This document shows, piece by piece, positions 6,844 through 15,586 of a stretch of 64,000 nt of DNA. The DNA comes from a virus. Made by a program: the position numbers and the translations under genes. The notes below the pieces were generated by a model. It searched no databases. It had not been told where the DNA came from and worked only from the letters and a program-made list of their open reading frames with translations. The stretch lies in IMG/VR virus record IMGVR_UViG_3300017963_000029, positions 1 to 64,000 of that record; one strand, 5' to 3'. Position 1 is the stretch's first letter. Each line of letters begins with the position of its first letter.

Positions 6844-9800
6844 TTACTTCCTTCCCAACAATAGCGCGATTGCGCCCAAAGCGACACCCCCTATGGCGAG
6901 CGGCAGGACCATTCCTGCGCCTTCTTTTTTCGGCTCGGGGGGAGGAACCGGTGGAGGTACCGGAACCGGTACCGGAACGGGAATTGGGGGCGGCGGAGGG
7001 GGAGGTGGCGGCGGTGGAGGAATCGGCACCGGAATCGGTACGGGGATCGGCGGCGGAGGCGGAGGTGGCGGCGGTGGAGGAGGTGGTGGGGGAGGCGGCG
7101 GAGGAATCGGCTGATCTTCCGGTTTGCGCCCTATTTTATTATTGGCAATCAAGGTGGCCAGCTGCTGATTGAACAACAGGAAGTCGTCCGTCTCGCTCCG
7201 GATCATCTGCGACAGCCCCTGGCGCGCGACCGCCTCGGCCCCGGCCTTGGCCACCACCGTATTTCCCATCACCAGGGCGAGCTTCCGCCAGTTCTGTCCC
7301 GTCAGGAGCGCCTCGGAAAGCGGTTGATCCAGCGTGTCCAGGGCCGTGGCCGAGAAGGATACCGCGTCCTCAAAATACGCCATGAGGGTTCCCAACTCTG
7401 CCGCGTCGGGATACGTCTTTGTCGCCGTGGCATCCATCACCTCCCGCAACTCCGGGTTCTCCTCAAGCATGTTGCGCGCTCGAGCAATGACGCGCCGGCC
7501 GGCACCCAGCCACTTCAAGTAGATGTCGCTCGCGGTCTCAGTAAGCCCCTCGGTGTTGGAAACACGCTTCACGGCGCCCATGATCTTCGGCCCGAAGGCC
7601 TCCATGACCTTGATGGACTCTGCAAGCCGCGACCAGGACCTCTTTGCTGCCTCCGGGATGGTAGGAGGAGGCGGTGGAGGAGGTGGTTGATCCGGCTTTT
7701 TCAGGCTTCGACGATAGTCCCGCGCCGAGATCTTGATTCTCTTGGCCTCAAGCGGTGTCAACAGGACGGTCTTCTTGTCCTTGGACACCTTGCGAGGCAG
7801 CGCGATCTTCCACGCCGGTACCAATCTCATGCCTTTGCCGACCGAGTCCGGGTGCAGCGCATCGATGAGCCCCTGCTGGGTGCTCTTCGTCCACTTCCCC
7901 GTCAGCTTGCCGGCGACCGCAACCTTGTAGCCGCTGAACGTCAGTGCCTGCTGAACGTGCAGGACCTTGACCGGCGTGTTCATCTTCTTCATCAACGCCC
8001 GGACGCGCTTCTGGAGCTTCTTTTTCGGATCTTCCGGCGGTGTCGGCGGCGGAGGCTTCTCGATGCTCTGTCGATAAAGCTCCGCGCGCTCCTGCATCGC
8101 GTCATGCCACCTCGGGGTGGTGAGCAACGTCATCCGATCGACAGACACCACCATCGGTACCATGGCCTCGAGAACCGGAATGGCTGCAGGCTTTTTGTGA
8201 GCTTCGATGATGTACTGGAAGTACCCCCGCTTGGTGGCGTCATCCCAGGTGCCGGTGGCCTTCACCGTGGGGGCGATCTTCTCCTTGAGGACCTCGGTCC
8301 ACAAGATGGCCTGCTGAACCGTCAGCACCGGTATCTCCACCGTCTGAAGCTCTGCCAGGCGGCGAGCCTGCGCCTTGATATCGTCCTCTTCCGGCTTTTC
8401 CGGTTCATCAGGCTTCGGCGGCGGAGGCTTGGTGCCGGCCACAATCGCCTCAAGCTTGTCCGCGATGTTCTTTCTGAGTCGGGTGATGGTCTTGCGGTTC
8501 TTGGAAACGCGGTACCCGGTATTCACCCCGTGGTCGATCTTGAGGATGTACGTGTTGAGCGAAGCCGCGGTCACGTCGTCGAAAAACGCCCCGGGACCGA
8601 TCTTCTTACCGATGGCGGCAAAGGCCTTCTTCACCTTGGCCACCGAGATGCTCACTCGAGGAGGCGGCTTGGGGGCACCTACCGACGCCTTCTGAAGTTC
8701 CTCGCCTATCGCGCGCGGAACCCTGATCGACTTGCGGTTCTTGGCAACGACGTACTCCACCGTCGAGCCTGGCGGAGTGTATCGTTCTTGAAAAGCGTTC
8801 TCAGTCCTCGAACCCCAGTACCCGTCGGTGTCGAGAAGAGGTTTCACGCCCTTACCGTTGAGCCCGGCCTGGACGGTGGAGACCTTGAGGACGACCGTGG
8901 CCGGCTTCGGTTTCGGCTCGGGCTTCGGCTTCGGTGGCCGCGGTGCCCGCGCATCCGAAGTCATCTTCAAATAGGCCTTCTCGTTGACGCGTGCCTCCTT
9001 CGACGAGACCTTGACGAAGAGAGGGTTGAGCCCGCGTCTCTGGGCCGACTTCTGCCAGGCCGCCTTTGTCGCGGCATCGGGGCGCCCGGTGGGCTTTACG
9101 GTGCGCTTTCGCCACTGGAGCCCGTACAGAATGGCCTGAAGCTCTGCGGCATTTTTGACCACGGTACCGGGCCGTGGTTTAGGCTCGGGGGGTGGTGCCG
9201 GCGCAGGAATAAAAGGCTTGGGCTCGGGCTTCGGCTTCGGTTTGGCCTCCTCCACCGCCAGCTGGTACCCCTTGTCGAGCTCCGCGGCGACCCGCTTGTC
9301 GATCTTCACCACATCCGCCTTGGCCGTCTTCTCAACGTTGGGGATGGCGTTTATTCTGTCCGCGGCGATCTTCACCGCCTCGATGGTGGGGGCGTCCGGG
9401 CGCCGGGTTATCTCCACCGGTGTGCCCTGGAGCTTTCCCTTCTTCACCCAGTAGTTGAACCCTCGCTGGATTTTCACCACCGCGATGGGAACCATCCCTG
9501 CGGCGCGCTTGGCCTTCATGCCGGCGGCGGCCTTCAGCTGCAGATAGGTCCGGTGAGAGACGGTGGCAATGAACGGGCCCACGCGCTTGAACAACGGATC
9601 GAGCTTCCGGGTCTTGGCCGACGTCTCCCAGGCCCCTTTTGTTTTCGGGCCGTATTTCTTGTCGATGGCTACCTTCGCCGCGCTCCAGCCTAGACCGCGC
9701 AAGATCTTCTGCGCCATCTCCACCTTGATGTTGACCAGCCTCTCGGCCTTGGTGGGGGCTTCCTTCGGCTTTGACACGAAGGGTACCAGCCGACTCCCGG

Positions 9801-10158
9801 TGGGCTTCGGCTTCGGTTTTGGTTTGGTGCGCTTTATGAATTCTTCGTCGGACTCAGGTTTCGCTGCGAGATACTTCTTCCGGCCCTCCATCGAGATCTC
9901 GTAGAAGGCATTCGGATGGACCCACGCGTGGTTGGGGCCAGCGCGGTCGAAGGCAGGATTGACGTTCTGCTTTATGGCCCGCATCTGCCAGGCGCGTTTT
10001 GTGTTTGGCCCGAACTCGTTGTCGACCTTCAACCCGTGCCCCCAGAGGTTGAGGCTTTCCTGGAGCACGGAGATCGACTTCTTGACGAGACCCGACTGCG
10101 AAGGTTGCGTCGGCTTGGGGGCTTCGAACTCCCCCAGATATTCCATCAACAGGCTCAA
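6844..10158 (-). CDS. Giant tail-anchored protein with eight peptidoglycan-binding-like units
   Basis: 1104 aa. About eight degenerate units of 60-80 residues (near 26-90, 145-210, 225-300, 336-400, 425-490, 504-570, 608-695, 730-810) show the peptidoglycan-binding-domain-1 pattern V-x2-[LVA]-Q-x2-L followed by D-x3-G-P-x-T-x2-A-W. They are separated by Lys/Pro linkers (KPKPKPKP). A helical region (830-1000) leads to a polyproline stalk (about 1017-1075) and a TM anchor at 1085-1101 (PLAIGGVALGAIALLLG). It is probably a long membrane-rooted rod that grips the host cell wall. The stop overlaps nothing downstream; the start overlaps the 142-aa gene by 4 nt. Confidence 0.88.
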   Translation of the reverse strand: MSLLMEYLGEFEAPKPTQPSQSGLVKKSISVLQESLNLWGHGLKVDNEFGPNTKRAWQMRAIKQNVNPAFDRAGPNHAWVHPNAFYEISMEGRKKYLAAKPESDEEFIKRTKPKPKPKPTGSRLVPFVSKPKEAPTKAERLVNIKVEMAQKILRGLGWSAAKVAIDKKYGPKTKGAWETSAKTRKLDPLFKRVGPFIATVSHRTYLQLKAAAGMKAKRAAGMVPIAVVKIQRGFNYWVKKGKLQGTPVEITRRPDAPTIEAVKIAADRINAIPNVEKTAKADVVKIDKRVAAELDKGYQLAVEEAKPKPKPEPKPFIPAPAPPPEPKPRPGTVVKNAAELQAILYGLQWRKRTVKPTGRPDAATKAAWQKSAQRRGLNPLFVKVSSKEARVNEKAYLKMTSDARAPRPPKPKPEPKPKPATVVLKVSTVQAGLNGKGVKPLLDTDGYWGSRTENAFQERYTPPGSTVEYVVAKNRKSIRVPRAIGEELQKASVGAPKPPPRVSISVAKVKKAFAAIGKKIGPGAFFDDVTAASLNTYILKIDHGVNTGYRVSKNRKTITRLRKNIADKLEAIVAGTKPPPPKPDEPEKPEEDDIKAQARRLAELQTVEIPVLTVQQAILWTEVLKEKIAPTVKATGTWDDATKRGYFQYIIEAHKKPAAIPVLEAMVPMVVSVDRMTLLTTPRWHDAMQERAELYRQSIEKPPPPTPPEDPKKKLQKRVRALMKKMNTPVKVLHVQQALTFSGYKVAVAGKLTGKWTKSTQQGLIDALHPDSVGKGMRLVPAWKIALPRKVSKDKKTVLLTPLEAKRIKISARDYRRSLKKPDQPPPPPPPPTIPEAAKRSWSRLAESIKVMEAFGPKIMGAVKRVSNTEGLTETASDIYLKWLGAGRRVIARARNMLEENPELREVMDATATKTYPDAAELGTLMAYFEDAVSFSATALDTLDQPLSEALLTGQNWRKLALVMGNTVVAKAGAEAVARQGLSQMIRSETDDFLLFNQQLATLIANNKIGRKPEDQPIPPPPPPPPPPPPPPPPPPPIPVPIPVPIPPPPPPPPPPPPIPVPVPVPVPPPVPPPEPKKEGAGMVLPLAIGGVALGAIALLLGRK

Positions 10159-10583
10159 AACACCACCTTTGAAACAACCATCGGAACCTGCCCAACAACA
10201 GGTTGGCCACCCGCGTCAGATATCACCTGAGCATAGAGGTGGTCGGTCGGTAACAACACCGCCCGGTACCTGTCGTTCAACTGTCCAGGTGCGGCCGGCG
10301 GGTTGAAAGTTATCAGCACCCCCGACTCCCCCATCGATTCTGACGAGGAAAATAAAACGCGTGCTCCTACAGCACCAGCCTGCGCCGGAAGCCACACCTC
10401 GATGTAATACACCTGGTGATTCTTGGAAGGATTCTTGGCCAGCTCCTCCGAGTTAGCCGTCGGAACACGCACCACACTGCGCGTCCCATGCGCGACTCTC
10501 TTCGGGCCCACCACCGACGCCAGGTAAGCTCTGATGTTGAGATTACCTTCGCCTGGATCGTTATCTAAATCGAATGGCAACAC
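10155..10583 (-). CDS. Beta-rich virion protein candidate
   Basis: 142 aa, no TM, almost entirely beta by pattern (alternating Val/Tyr strands such as HQVYYIEVWLPAQ and RYRAVLLPTDHLYAQVI). Domain size and composition resemble single beta-sandwich capsid, vertex or spike proteins, but no family can be assigned. The start context is weak, with the ATG 13 nt after the previous stop. It lies in the likely capsid gene group 10155-11917. Confidence 0.68.
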   Translation of the reverse strand: MLPFDLDNDPGEGNLNIRAYLASVVGPKRVAHGTRSVVRVPTANSEELAKNPSKNHQVYYIEVWLPAQAGAVGARVLFSSSESMGESGVLITFNPPAAPGQLNDRYRAVLLPTDHLYAQVISDAGGQPVVGQVPMVVSKVVF

Positions 10584-10596
10584 GGTGCCTCCCTAG

Positions 10597-11157
10597 CTAG
10601 GGGCCGGGAGCACACGCGACGTAATCACCGATCAACTGGATACCAAACTCGCGAGCCGCGCCAACGAGCGCCGCCCAGCGGTTGGTGTCGACGGTCCACA
10701 ACGCCTCCATCGTGGTACCCGGCACGCAGATATATACCCCGTCCCACTGCACGGCGTTTCCGTCTCCACGTCGGCTCAGCAACGATTGGAGGTTCACCGG
10801 ACGCTTGAACAGGGTGAAGTTACGTCCTGCCTCCTGCAGCTGAAAACGAACGAGCGCACCTGCGGCGCCGACGAGGTCCGGATCCATCGCCCATCCGGTC
10901 ACCTGCCGGATGATGAGGTTGTACCGGCTCAGCACCTCGATGGGGTCGGTCTCGAAGACGATGTTCCCCTGCGGATCGATCTGGACCGCGAACGTGATGT
11001 CCTCGATCCGCATGTCCTCGGGCGCGATGAGGCCCGACGCGAGGTCCGAGTAATATTGGACGAGCGCGCCCGGGGGCACGCGTCCTTCTTCTTCCGCAGC
11101 CTCGGCCGGCTGTCCCGCCGGGGCCGCTGCCATTCCACCACCTGTTCTCTGTTTCAT
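10597..11157 (-). CDS. Candidate capsid or virion protein, 186 aa
   Basis: A disordered Ala/Glu/Gly-rich N-terminus (about 1-30) precedes a compact alpha/beta body with strands such as ITFAVQIDPQGNIVF and DGVYICVPGTTMEALW. No TM and no enzyme motif. It follows the 220-aa gene after a 97-nt spacer holding a strong hairpin, an arrangement often found around highly expressed structural genes. A capsid role is inferred from context and fold type only. Confidence 0.7.
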   Translation of the reverse strand: MKQRTGGGMAAAPAGQPAEAAEEEGRVPPGALVQYYSDLASGLIAPEDMRIEDITFAVQIDPQGNIVFETDPIEVLSRYNLIIRQVTGWAMDPDLVGAAGALVRFQLQEAGRNFTLFKRPVNLQSLLSRRGDGNAVQWDGVYICVPGTTMEALWTVDTNRWAALVGAAREFGIQLIGDYVACAPGP

Positions 11158-11207
11158 ACGGGACTCTCCGAAAAGGGCCTAAAGAGGAAACGCGAAAGAG
11201 CGTTGCC

Positions 11208-11231
11208 CCGGCCTCCCTCGCGGGAGGCCGG
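11208..11231 (-). terminator. Perfect 10-bp hairpin between two virion genes
   Basis: CCGGCCTCCC and GGGAGGCCGG pair perfectly around a 4-nt loop in the 97-nt spacer. On the minus strand the stem is not followed by a T-run, but by a second small stem (AACGC/GCGTT). It may act as a partial terminator or 3' stabiliser after the 220-aa gene. Confidence 0.6.
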
Positions 11232-11254
11232 AACACCCAACCGGGGACAGCCCG

Positions 11255-11917
11255 CTACTTGGTGACCGCGGCCCTGATCAAGCCGTGGAGATCACACGTC
11301 ACGAGCACCGGCTGCTCGATCTGCGGATCCTCGTAGGTCAGACCCGCGTTGGTCAGCCACTGCCGGGCGTTGAACTCGAGCACGCCGTCCAGCTCGTGGT
11401 TCTGATTCAAGAGCTGGCGTTTGACCAACCTGGCCGCGCTGGCGGTGGCGGGCACGCCGATGGAGAAGATACCGGCGTCCGTCTCGGTGGTGGTGCCGTA
11501 CATCCCCAGGCCTGAAGGAAACCGGATACTCGGACCTTCGTCTTGCAAAATTTCGTTTATCCGGAGCCTGAAGAACGAGTTGTCGACGCACTTTTTCACG
11601 TCGCGCGGCACGGTGACCACATTGCCCGTCGCCAGCCTCCAGTAGAGACCGATGCGGTCGAGCACCATCGACTCGCCGGCGCTGAGCTTGCGCGGGGTGC
11701 GGATGTTCGTGTCACACTCGCGCTTTCCCTGGATGTCCTGGAAGAACACGTACTGCGTGCCCGCCGGGATCCCGGTGGCCGGCGGCCCCAGCGGGGTCGC
11801 GTCGATGAGCACCGTGTCGTATTTCGAACTTTCACGGAAATCTCGTATGTTGACGATCTGACCGGTGTCGCTGTCGCGAAACAGGCCGGGCTGGCCTTCG
11901 ATCGGCATCAATGGCAT
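11255..11917 (-). CDS. Candidate major virion protein with MPLxPxxxPGLFRD N-terminus
   Basis: 220 aa behind a strong AAAGGAGAAAGAC leader. Residues 1-28 (M-P-L-M-P-I-E-G-Q-P-G-L-F-R-D ... T-G-Q-I-V-N-I-R) match the N-terminus of the 197-aa protein at 58590-59183. The body is beta-rich: a TQYVFFQDI strand, a C-D-T-N-I turn and SAGESMVLDRIGLYWRL, a pattern I associate with viral jelly-roll capsid proteins. Leader strength, hairpin downstream and position make it the best capsid candidate in the minus-strand block. The fold is inferred, not demonstrated. Confidence 0.75.
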   Translation of the reverse strand: MPLMPIEGQPGLFRDSDTGQIVNIRDFRESSKYDTVLIDATPLGPPATGIPAGTQYVFFQDIQGKRECDTNIRTPRKLSAGESMVLDRIGLYWRLATGNVVTVPRDVKKCVDNSFFRLRINEILQDEGPSIRFPSGLGMYGTTTETDAGIFSIGVPATASAARLVKRQLLNQNHELDGVLEFNARQWLTNAGLTYEDPQIEQPVLVTCDLHGLIRAAVTK

Positions 11918-11984
11918 GTCTTTCTCCTTTTGTACTACTTAATCTTCGTTACTGGTGTCTCGTTCGTTTGCCCGGGACCAGGTC

Positions 11985-12584
11985 CTAGGCCATGTAAGGG
12001 TTGTACTGTCCCAGCGTCTCCTGCTGCACCACGGTACCCATGAGCGCCTCGGGAGTTACCACCGGCTCCTGGAAACCCTGAAAGGCTCCGGGAGTGGCGT
12101 GAACGTCGGTCCTCTCGAGAGCCGACAGCGCGGTGGTGGCATCGCCGTACTGCATCATGGCCTCGTCGGCCCCGTCCAGCTCCAGGTCCTCGGGAAGAAC
12201 GCCGAAGGGGGTGCCCACCAACTGCGAGACGTTGCCTTCCTTGTCCTTGAAGAAGCTGTCCACGATCTGCGCGAGTCCGAGACCGGCCACGCCGCCGATG
12301 ACCGCCATGGCGGCATCGCGGTTGTAGTCCCACAGACCGCGCCCGACGAGCGCACCGCCCACCGTCATGATGGCCGCGCGGAGACGATGCACGTTGATCG
12401 CCTTTTCGGGGTCATCCTCCCACTCCTTGGGAACCGGGATCATCGGGCCGACCCAGCTGGCGAGCAGGATGGCACCGGCACCGGCGCCGGCCGCGATCAT
12501 GCTGTCGCGGATCATGCTGGGGGTGTAGAACTGGTCGAGACCGTCGTACATGTCCAGACCCATCATATCGTCGTAATTCGGCAT
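11985..12584 (-). CDS. Polytopic glycine-rich membrane protein
   Basis: 199 aa with a strong CAGGAGAAAGAC leader. Three hydrophobic segments are visible: about 26-48 (AAGAGAGAILLASWVGPMI), 68-85 (LRAAIMTVGGALVGRGL) and 91-108 (AMAVIGGVAGLGLAQIV). The acidic soluble C-terminal half is Gln/Thr/Tyr-rich. No family recognised. Its place between the candidate capsid gene and the transglutaminase-like gene suits an internal-membrane component. Confidence 0.74.
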   Translation of the reverse strand: MPNYDDMMGLDMYDGLDQFYTPSMIRDSMIAAGAGAGAILLASWVGPMIPVPKEWEDDPEKAINVHRLRAAIMTVGGALVGRGLWDYNRDAAMAVIGGVAGLGLAQIVDSFFKDKEGNVSQLVGTPFGVLPEDLELDGADEAMMQYGDATTALSALERTDVHATPGAFQGFQEPVVTPEALMGTVVQQETLGQYNPYMA

Positions 12585-12675
12585 GTCTTTCTCCTGACTA
12601 TACGGCCCTTGATGACGGGCCTGGAAATCGAGTTCGCACTCAAAAATATCCCCTACAGGATACCATCGTCAACTC

Positions 12676-13383
12676 CTATGTTGGAAATACTTTCGAATCT
12701 TCCACCATCCCCCGCGGCGCTTCCCATCCAAGAGGCATGTTGACTGATCCATCTAAAGAAATCCACCGACTAGGGTTTCTACGCGGTAGTCCCACCTGCG
12801 CGTAGATGTGATTCCACTCCGGTGCGCCCTTCGTTCTGATTACTTTGAAACGGCAAGGTAACCCGATGGCCGCCGCACTCGAGCAAGCAAGAACGGCGTA
12901 ATCGTCGCAGTCACCACTACGTAAAGCGAGGGTATGACGCGGTTTTTGGTATGAATCAACGCGAGTAATATCAGATGTATACCGGACGTTATTGCGAATT
13001 GCCTTGAACAACGCCTGAAGCTCTCGTCCGTTATTTTTTTCTGGCACGCACCAGGTACCACCGCACTTCTTGTTGATGGCCCGACGGGCAAACTCGTAGA
13101 TGACCGGGTCGCGTTTTCCCTGATCCACGAGCTTCTGCAGGTGACGTATACGGTCCTCGAGGTTTTTTATTTGGTACGTTCTGAGGCGTACTCGCCCTAT
13201 GCCGGTATCCCCCACCTGCGTGGAGGTGAGAACCGACCCCATCCCTCTTTTACTCCCGCGCCGCGGTCGCCGGCGAGGACGCGGACGCGCGGGGTTCCCG
13301 TTTTTTATACGCTTTACGCCGCTGGATATCTGGTTCAATCCGAGCGCGATGCTGAACAGCCCCAGCGCGAGATTGCCGAGCAT
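12676..13383 (-). CDS. Membrane-anchored transglutaminase-like cysteine protease
   Basis: 235 aa. An N-terminal hydrophobic segment (residues 2-20) is followed by a basic Arg/Pro stretch (31-47). The catalytic core carries the transglutaminase-superfamily triad: C159 in SGDCDDYAVL, H192 in WNHIYAQV and D211 in SLDGS. In phages this fold may act as a peptidase or crosslinker; the substrate is unknown. Anchoring and context suggest a virion or entry role. The start ATG at 13383 is the only one that keeps the TM segment. Confidence 0.85.
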   Translation of the reverse strand: MLGNLALGLFSIALGLNQISSGVKRIKNGNPARPRPRRRPRRGSKRGMGSVLTSTQVGDTGIGRVRLRTYQIKNLEDRIRHLQKLVDQGKRDPVIYEFARRAINKKCGGTWCVPEKNNGRELQALFKAIRNNVRYTSDITRVDSYQKPRHTLALRSGDCDDYAVLACSSAAAIGLPCRFKVIRTKGAPEWNHIYAQVGLPRRNPSRWISLDGSVNMPLGWEAPRGMVEDSKVFPT

Positions 13384-13425
13384 GGTGCGTTCAGATTACG
13401 CCCGGATTGCACCGGGTTCAATACC

Positions 13426-15576
13426 CTATCCCGTCGGAGGTGGCAGATTTTCTTCTTCGCCTTGTGTCAGTTCGTCGTCCTCATCGTCGTCATACTCTTC
13501 TTCACCTTCATCTTCGGGCTCCGCGGGCGGCTGCGCTCCCTGGCTTTGAGCATGCGTCACGATGTCCGCGAAATGCCGGTCGAAGACCAGTAATACACGG
13601 TCGCGCAAGCTCTTGTCGGTGAGGTTTATCTCCTCGAGCCCCGCGAAAAACGCGTCGAGGAACTCGATGGTCTGCTTCTTGTCGTTGTTCTTTATGGTGG
13701 CCAGAACCGCCCTTGCAAACTGGTCCCAGTGGTCAAGTCCTGCCAAATAAAACAGCAACTCGAACATCGCTTCCACCAGGTCGCCATCCTCTGTTGCCGC
13801 GAGCAACCCGTTGAGATGTTCCGCAATATCAGGCGGAAGCGGAGGAATACGACCGCCGGTGCGTTTTTGAACCCGCTGAACCGCCGCCTCCTGTCCCGGT
13901 GTTGCTACCGGAGCTTCCTCTGCGCCGGGCTGTTGATCCGGAATCGGCGGTGGTGCTGCCGCCACCACCGGCTTGTGCTGGTTGGGATTGCGGTCGATCT
14001 CCTGCTGCAGCGCCTCGCTCTCCTCCTGAAGTTGCCTTTCGGCGTCCACCCTGCGCCGGGCCAGATCGAGACGCCTGGTACGAAGAGCAGATGCCCGGCG
14101 CTCGAAGTCGATGACCTCTGCCTCCATCGCCGCGTCACTGCCCGGTGGCAGCTGCTGATGTTGCTGAACTTGCGGAAGCACCCTCTGCTGCGGATTGGCA
14201 GAAGTCTTAGCACGAATGACACCAGCCATCGAGCTCGCGAAGTCGCGGTTGCTGACCAACGCCGCACACGCATCCCAGAAACTGGTGGCACCCACTCCTC
14301 CCTCGCTCTGCTGCCGCAACGTCTGCACCGCGGTCATCATCACCTGCCAGTTCTCGAATGCTTTCTTGAAGTCGTCGGTACCGTGACCACTCTTTACCAG
14401 TTCGATGAGATCTCGCGGTGACATACGTTCCTCGAGAAGGTGTTGCAAAAGTTTGTTGTCCGTATCGCTTTTTTCCGGACGAAGAAGCGCCACTATCTCC
14501 GCCATACCCTTGAGATTCTGCACGGGATCCGCCGGCGCTGGCATCGGGGGCATCTTGTCGCCTCCCCCTTTTCTGTCCTCAAGGATGGTGGTCAACAGCG
14601 CGAGCATCACCGGATCAGTACCCTTGGAGGCGGCCATCATGGTGGCCATCCGATCGTCGGATTTAGCCTGCATCTCCATGAACATCTGCATGAAGGCCTG
14701 GGTCTGCTGCCCCTGCGACTGAATGATGGCGGCGAGCGTTCCCTTCCCCTCGTCGCCCTCACCTCCCGCCACCTCCTTCTGCAATTCCCATATGTCCTTG
14801 AGCGTCGAAACAGGATCCTTTTCCGGTGTGGTGCGCAACCGTGAGAGCGCCTCTTGCAGCTGCTGTTGCTGTTGCGAAACGAGGGTCTTTACCAGATCCA
14901 TGGAGTTGGTGCCCGGAGCCGTTTCCACCGCGGTGGGGTTGACCGGATCATCGATGGTGACGGTGCCCGCGTCGTACTCGCGCCCGAAGGCGTCCACCAG
15001 CGTCACCTCGTAAATACCGGGACCCTTGGACGGTTTGATGTGCTGGTAGATAAACGTCTCGACGTTCTGATTGGAAGCGAAATCGTTGATGTTGTAGATC
15101 CCGATGAGCGACTTGGCACCGTTGGCCTGGCGGAGGTGGATCTTCAAATGCTCCGCTCCGGGAACCTTCTCTCCCAGCGGTCCCAGCTTCTTCGTACTGG
15201 GTGACTGCGTGGTGCGAGACTGCCGGTCGCGCTCCTGCCGGTCGCGTGCCTGTTGCCGACTCTCGGCCGGCGGAGCCGCCTGGGCGTTACTTATTCGATT
15301 CGCGAGATCCGTGATACCCGGTGGTATATCGTCCGGGCCCGGAGGAGCATCAGGTTGCGGATCATCAGCAGGTGCCGGCTGCGCCGGGGTCGTCTCCACC
15401 GTCGGTGGATTGGGTTCCGGGTTCACCGGCGGGGTAGTAACGTCGACTGCGCCACCGGCGGTCGCCGCGGTATCCAGCCGCTCCGCATCGGAGGTCGACT
15501 TCCCCGTTTCGAGGTTCTTCGTTACATCATCAACTGCTGGATTTCCTGCGTTTTTACCAGATTTTCTGGCTGCCAT
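13426..15576 (-). CDS. Large Gln/Pro-rich virion or scaffold-like protein
   Basis: 716 aa behind GAGGAGAAGACG. Order: disordered Pro/Thr/Asp-rich N-terminus (1-130); small beta domain (about 140-215, LKIHLRQANGAKSLIGIY); helical Gln/Met-rich centre with QQQQQLQ and coiled-coil (230-330); further helices; long charged coiled coil near 475-530; Pro-rich linker; helical domain (about 585-660); and a very acidic tail (EEEYDDDEDDE). No enzyme or P-loop motif. Composition is typical of scaffold or internal proteins. No family recognised. Confidence 0.75.
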   Translation of the reverse strand: MAARKSGKNAGNPAVDDVTKNLETGKSTSDAERLDTAATAGGAVDVTTPPVNPEPNPPTVETTPAQPAPADDPQPDAPPGPDDIPPGITDLANRISNAQAAPPAESRQQARDRQERDRQSRTTQSPSTKKLGPLGEKVPGAEHLKIHLRQANGAKSLIGIYNINDFASNQNVETFIYQHIKPSKGPGIYEVTLVDAFGREYDAGTVTIDDPVNPTAVETAPGTNSMDLVKTLVSQQQQQLQEALSRLRTTPEKDPVSTLKDIWELQKEVAGGEGDEGKGTLAAIIQSQGQQTQAFMQMFMEMQAKSDDRMATMMAASKGTDPVMLALLTTILEDRKGGGDKMPPMPAPADPVQNLKGMAEIVALLRPEKSDTDNKLLQHLLEERMSPRDLIELVKSGHGTDDFKKAFENWQVMMTAVQTLRQQSEGGVGATSFWDACAALVSNRDFASSMAGVIRAKTSANPQQRVLPQVQQHQQLPPGSDAAMEAEVIDFERRASALRTRRLDLARRRVDAERQLQEESEALQQEIDRNPNQHKPVVAAAPPPIPDQQPGAEEAPVATPGQEAAVQRVQKRTGGRIPPLPPDIAEHLNGLLAATEDGDLVEAMFELLFYLAGLDHWDQFARAVLATIKNNDKKQTIEFLDAFFAGLEEINLTDKSLRDRVLLVFDRHFADIVTHAQSQGAQPPAEPEDEGEEEYDDDEDDELTQGEEENLPPPTG

Positions 15577-15586
15577 CGTCTTCTCC

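Noticed and set aside
7324-9693. 789-codon plus-strand frame opposite the 1104-aa gene
   Set aside because: Arg/Leu/His-rich composition with no motif; it is the antisense shadow of Pro/Lys-rich repeats.
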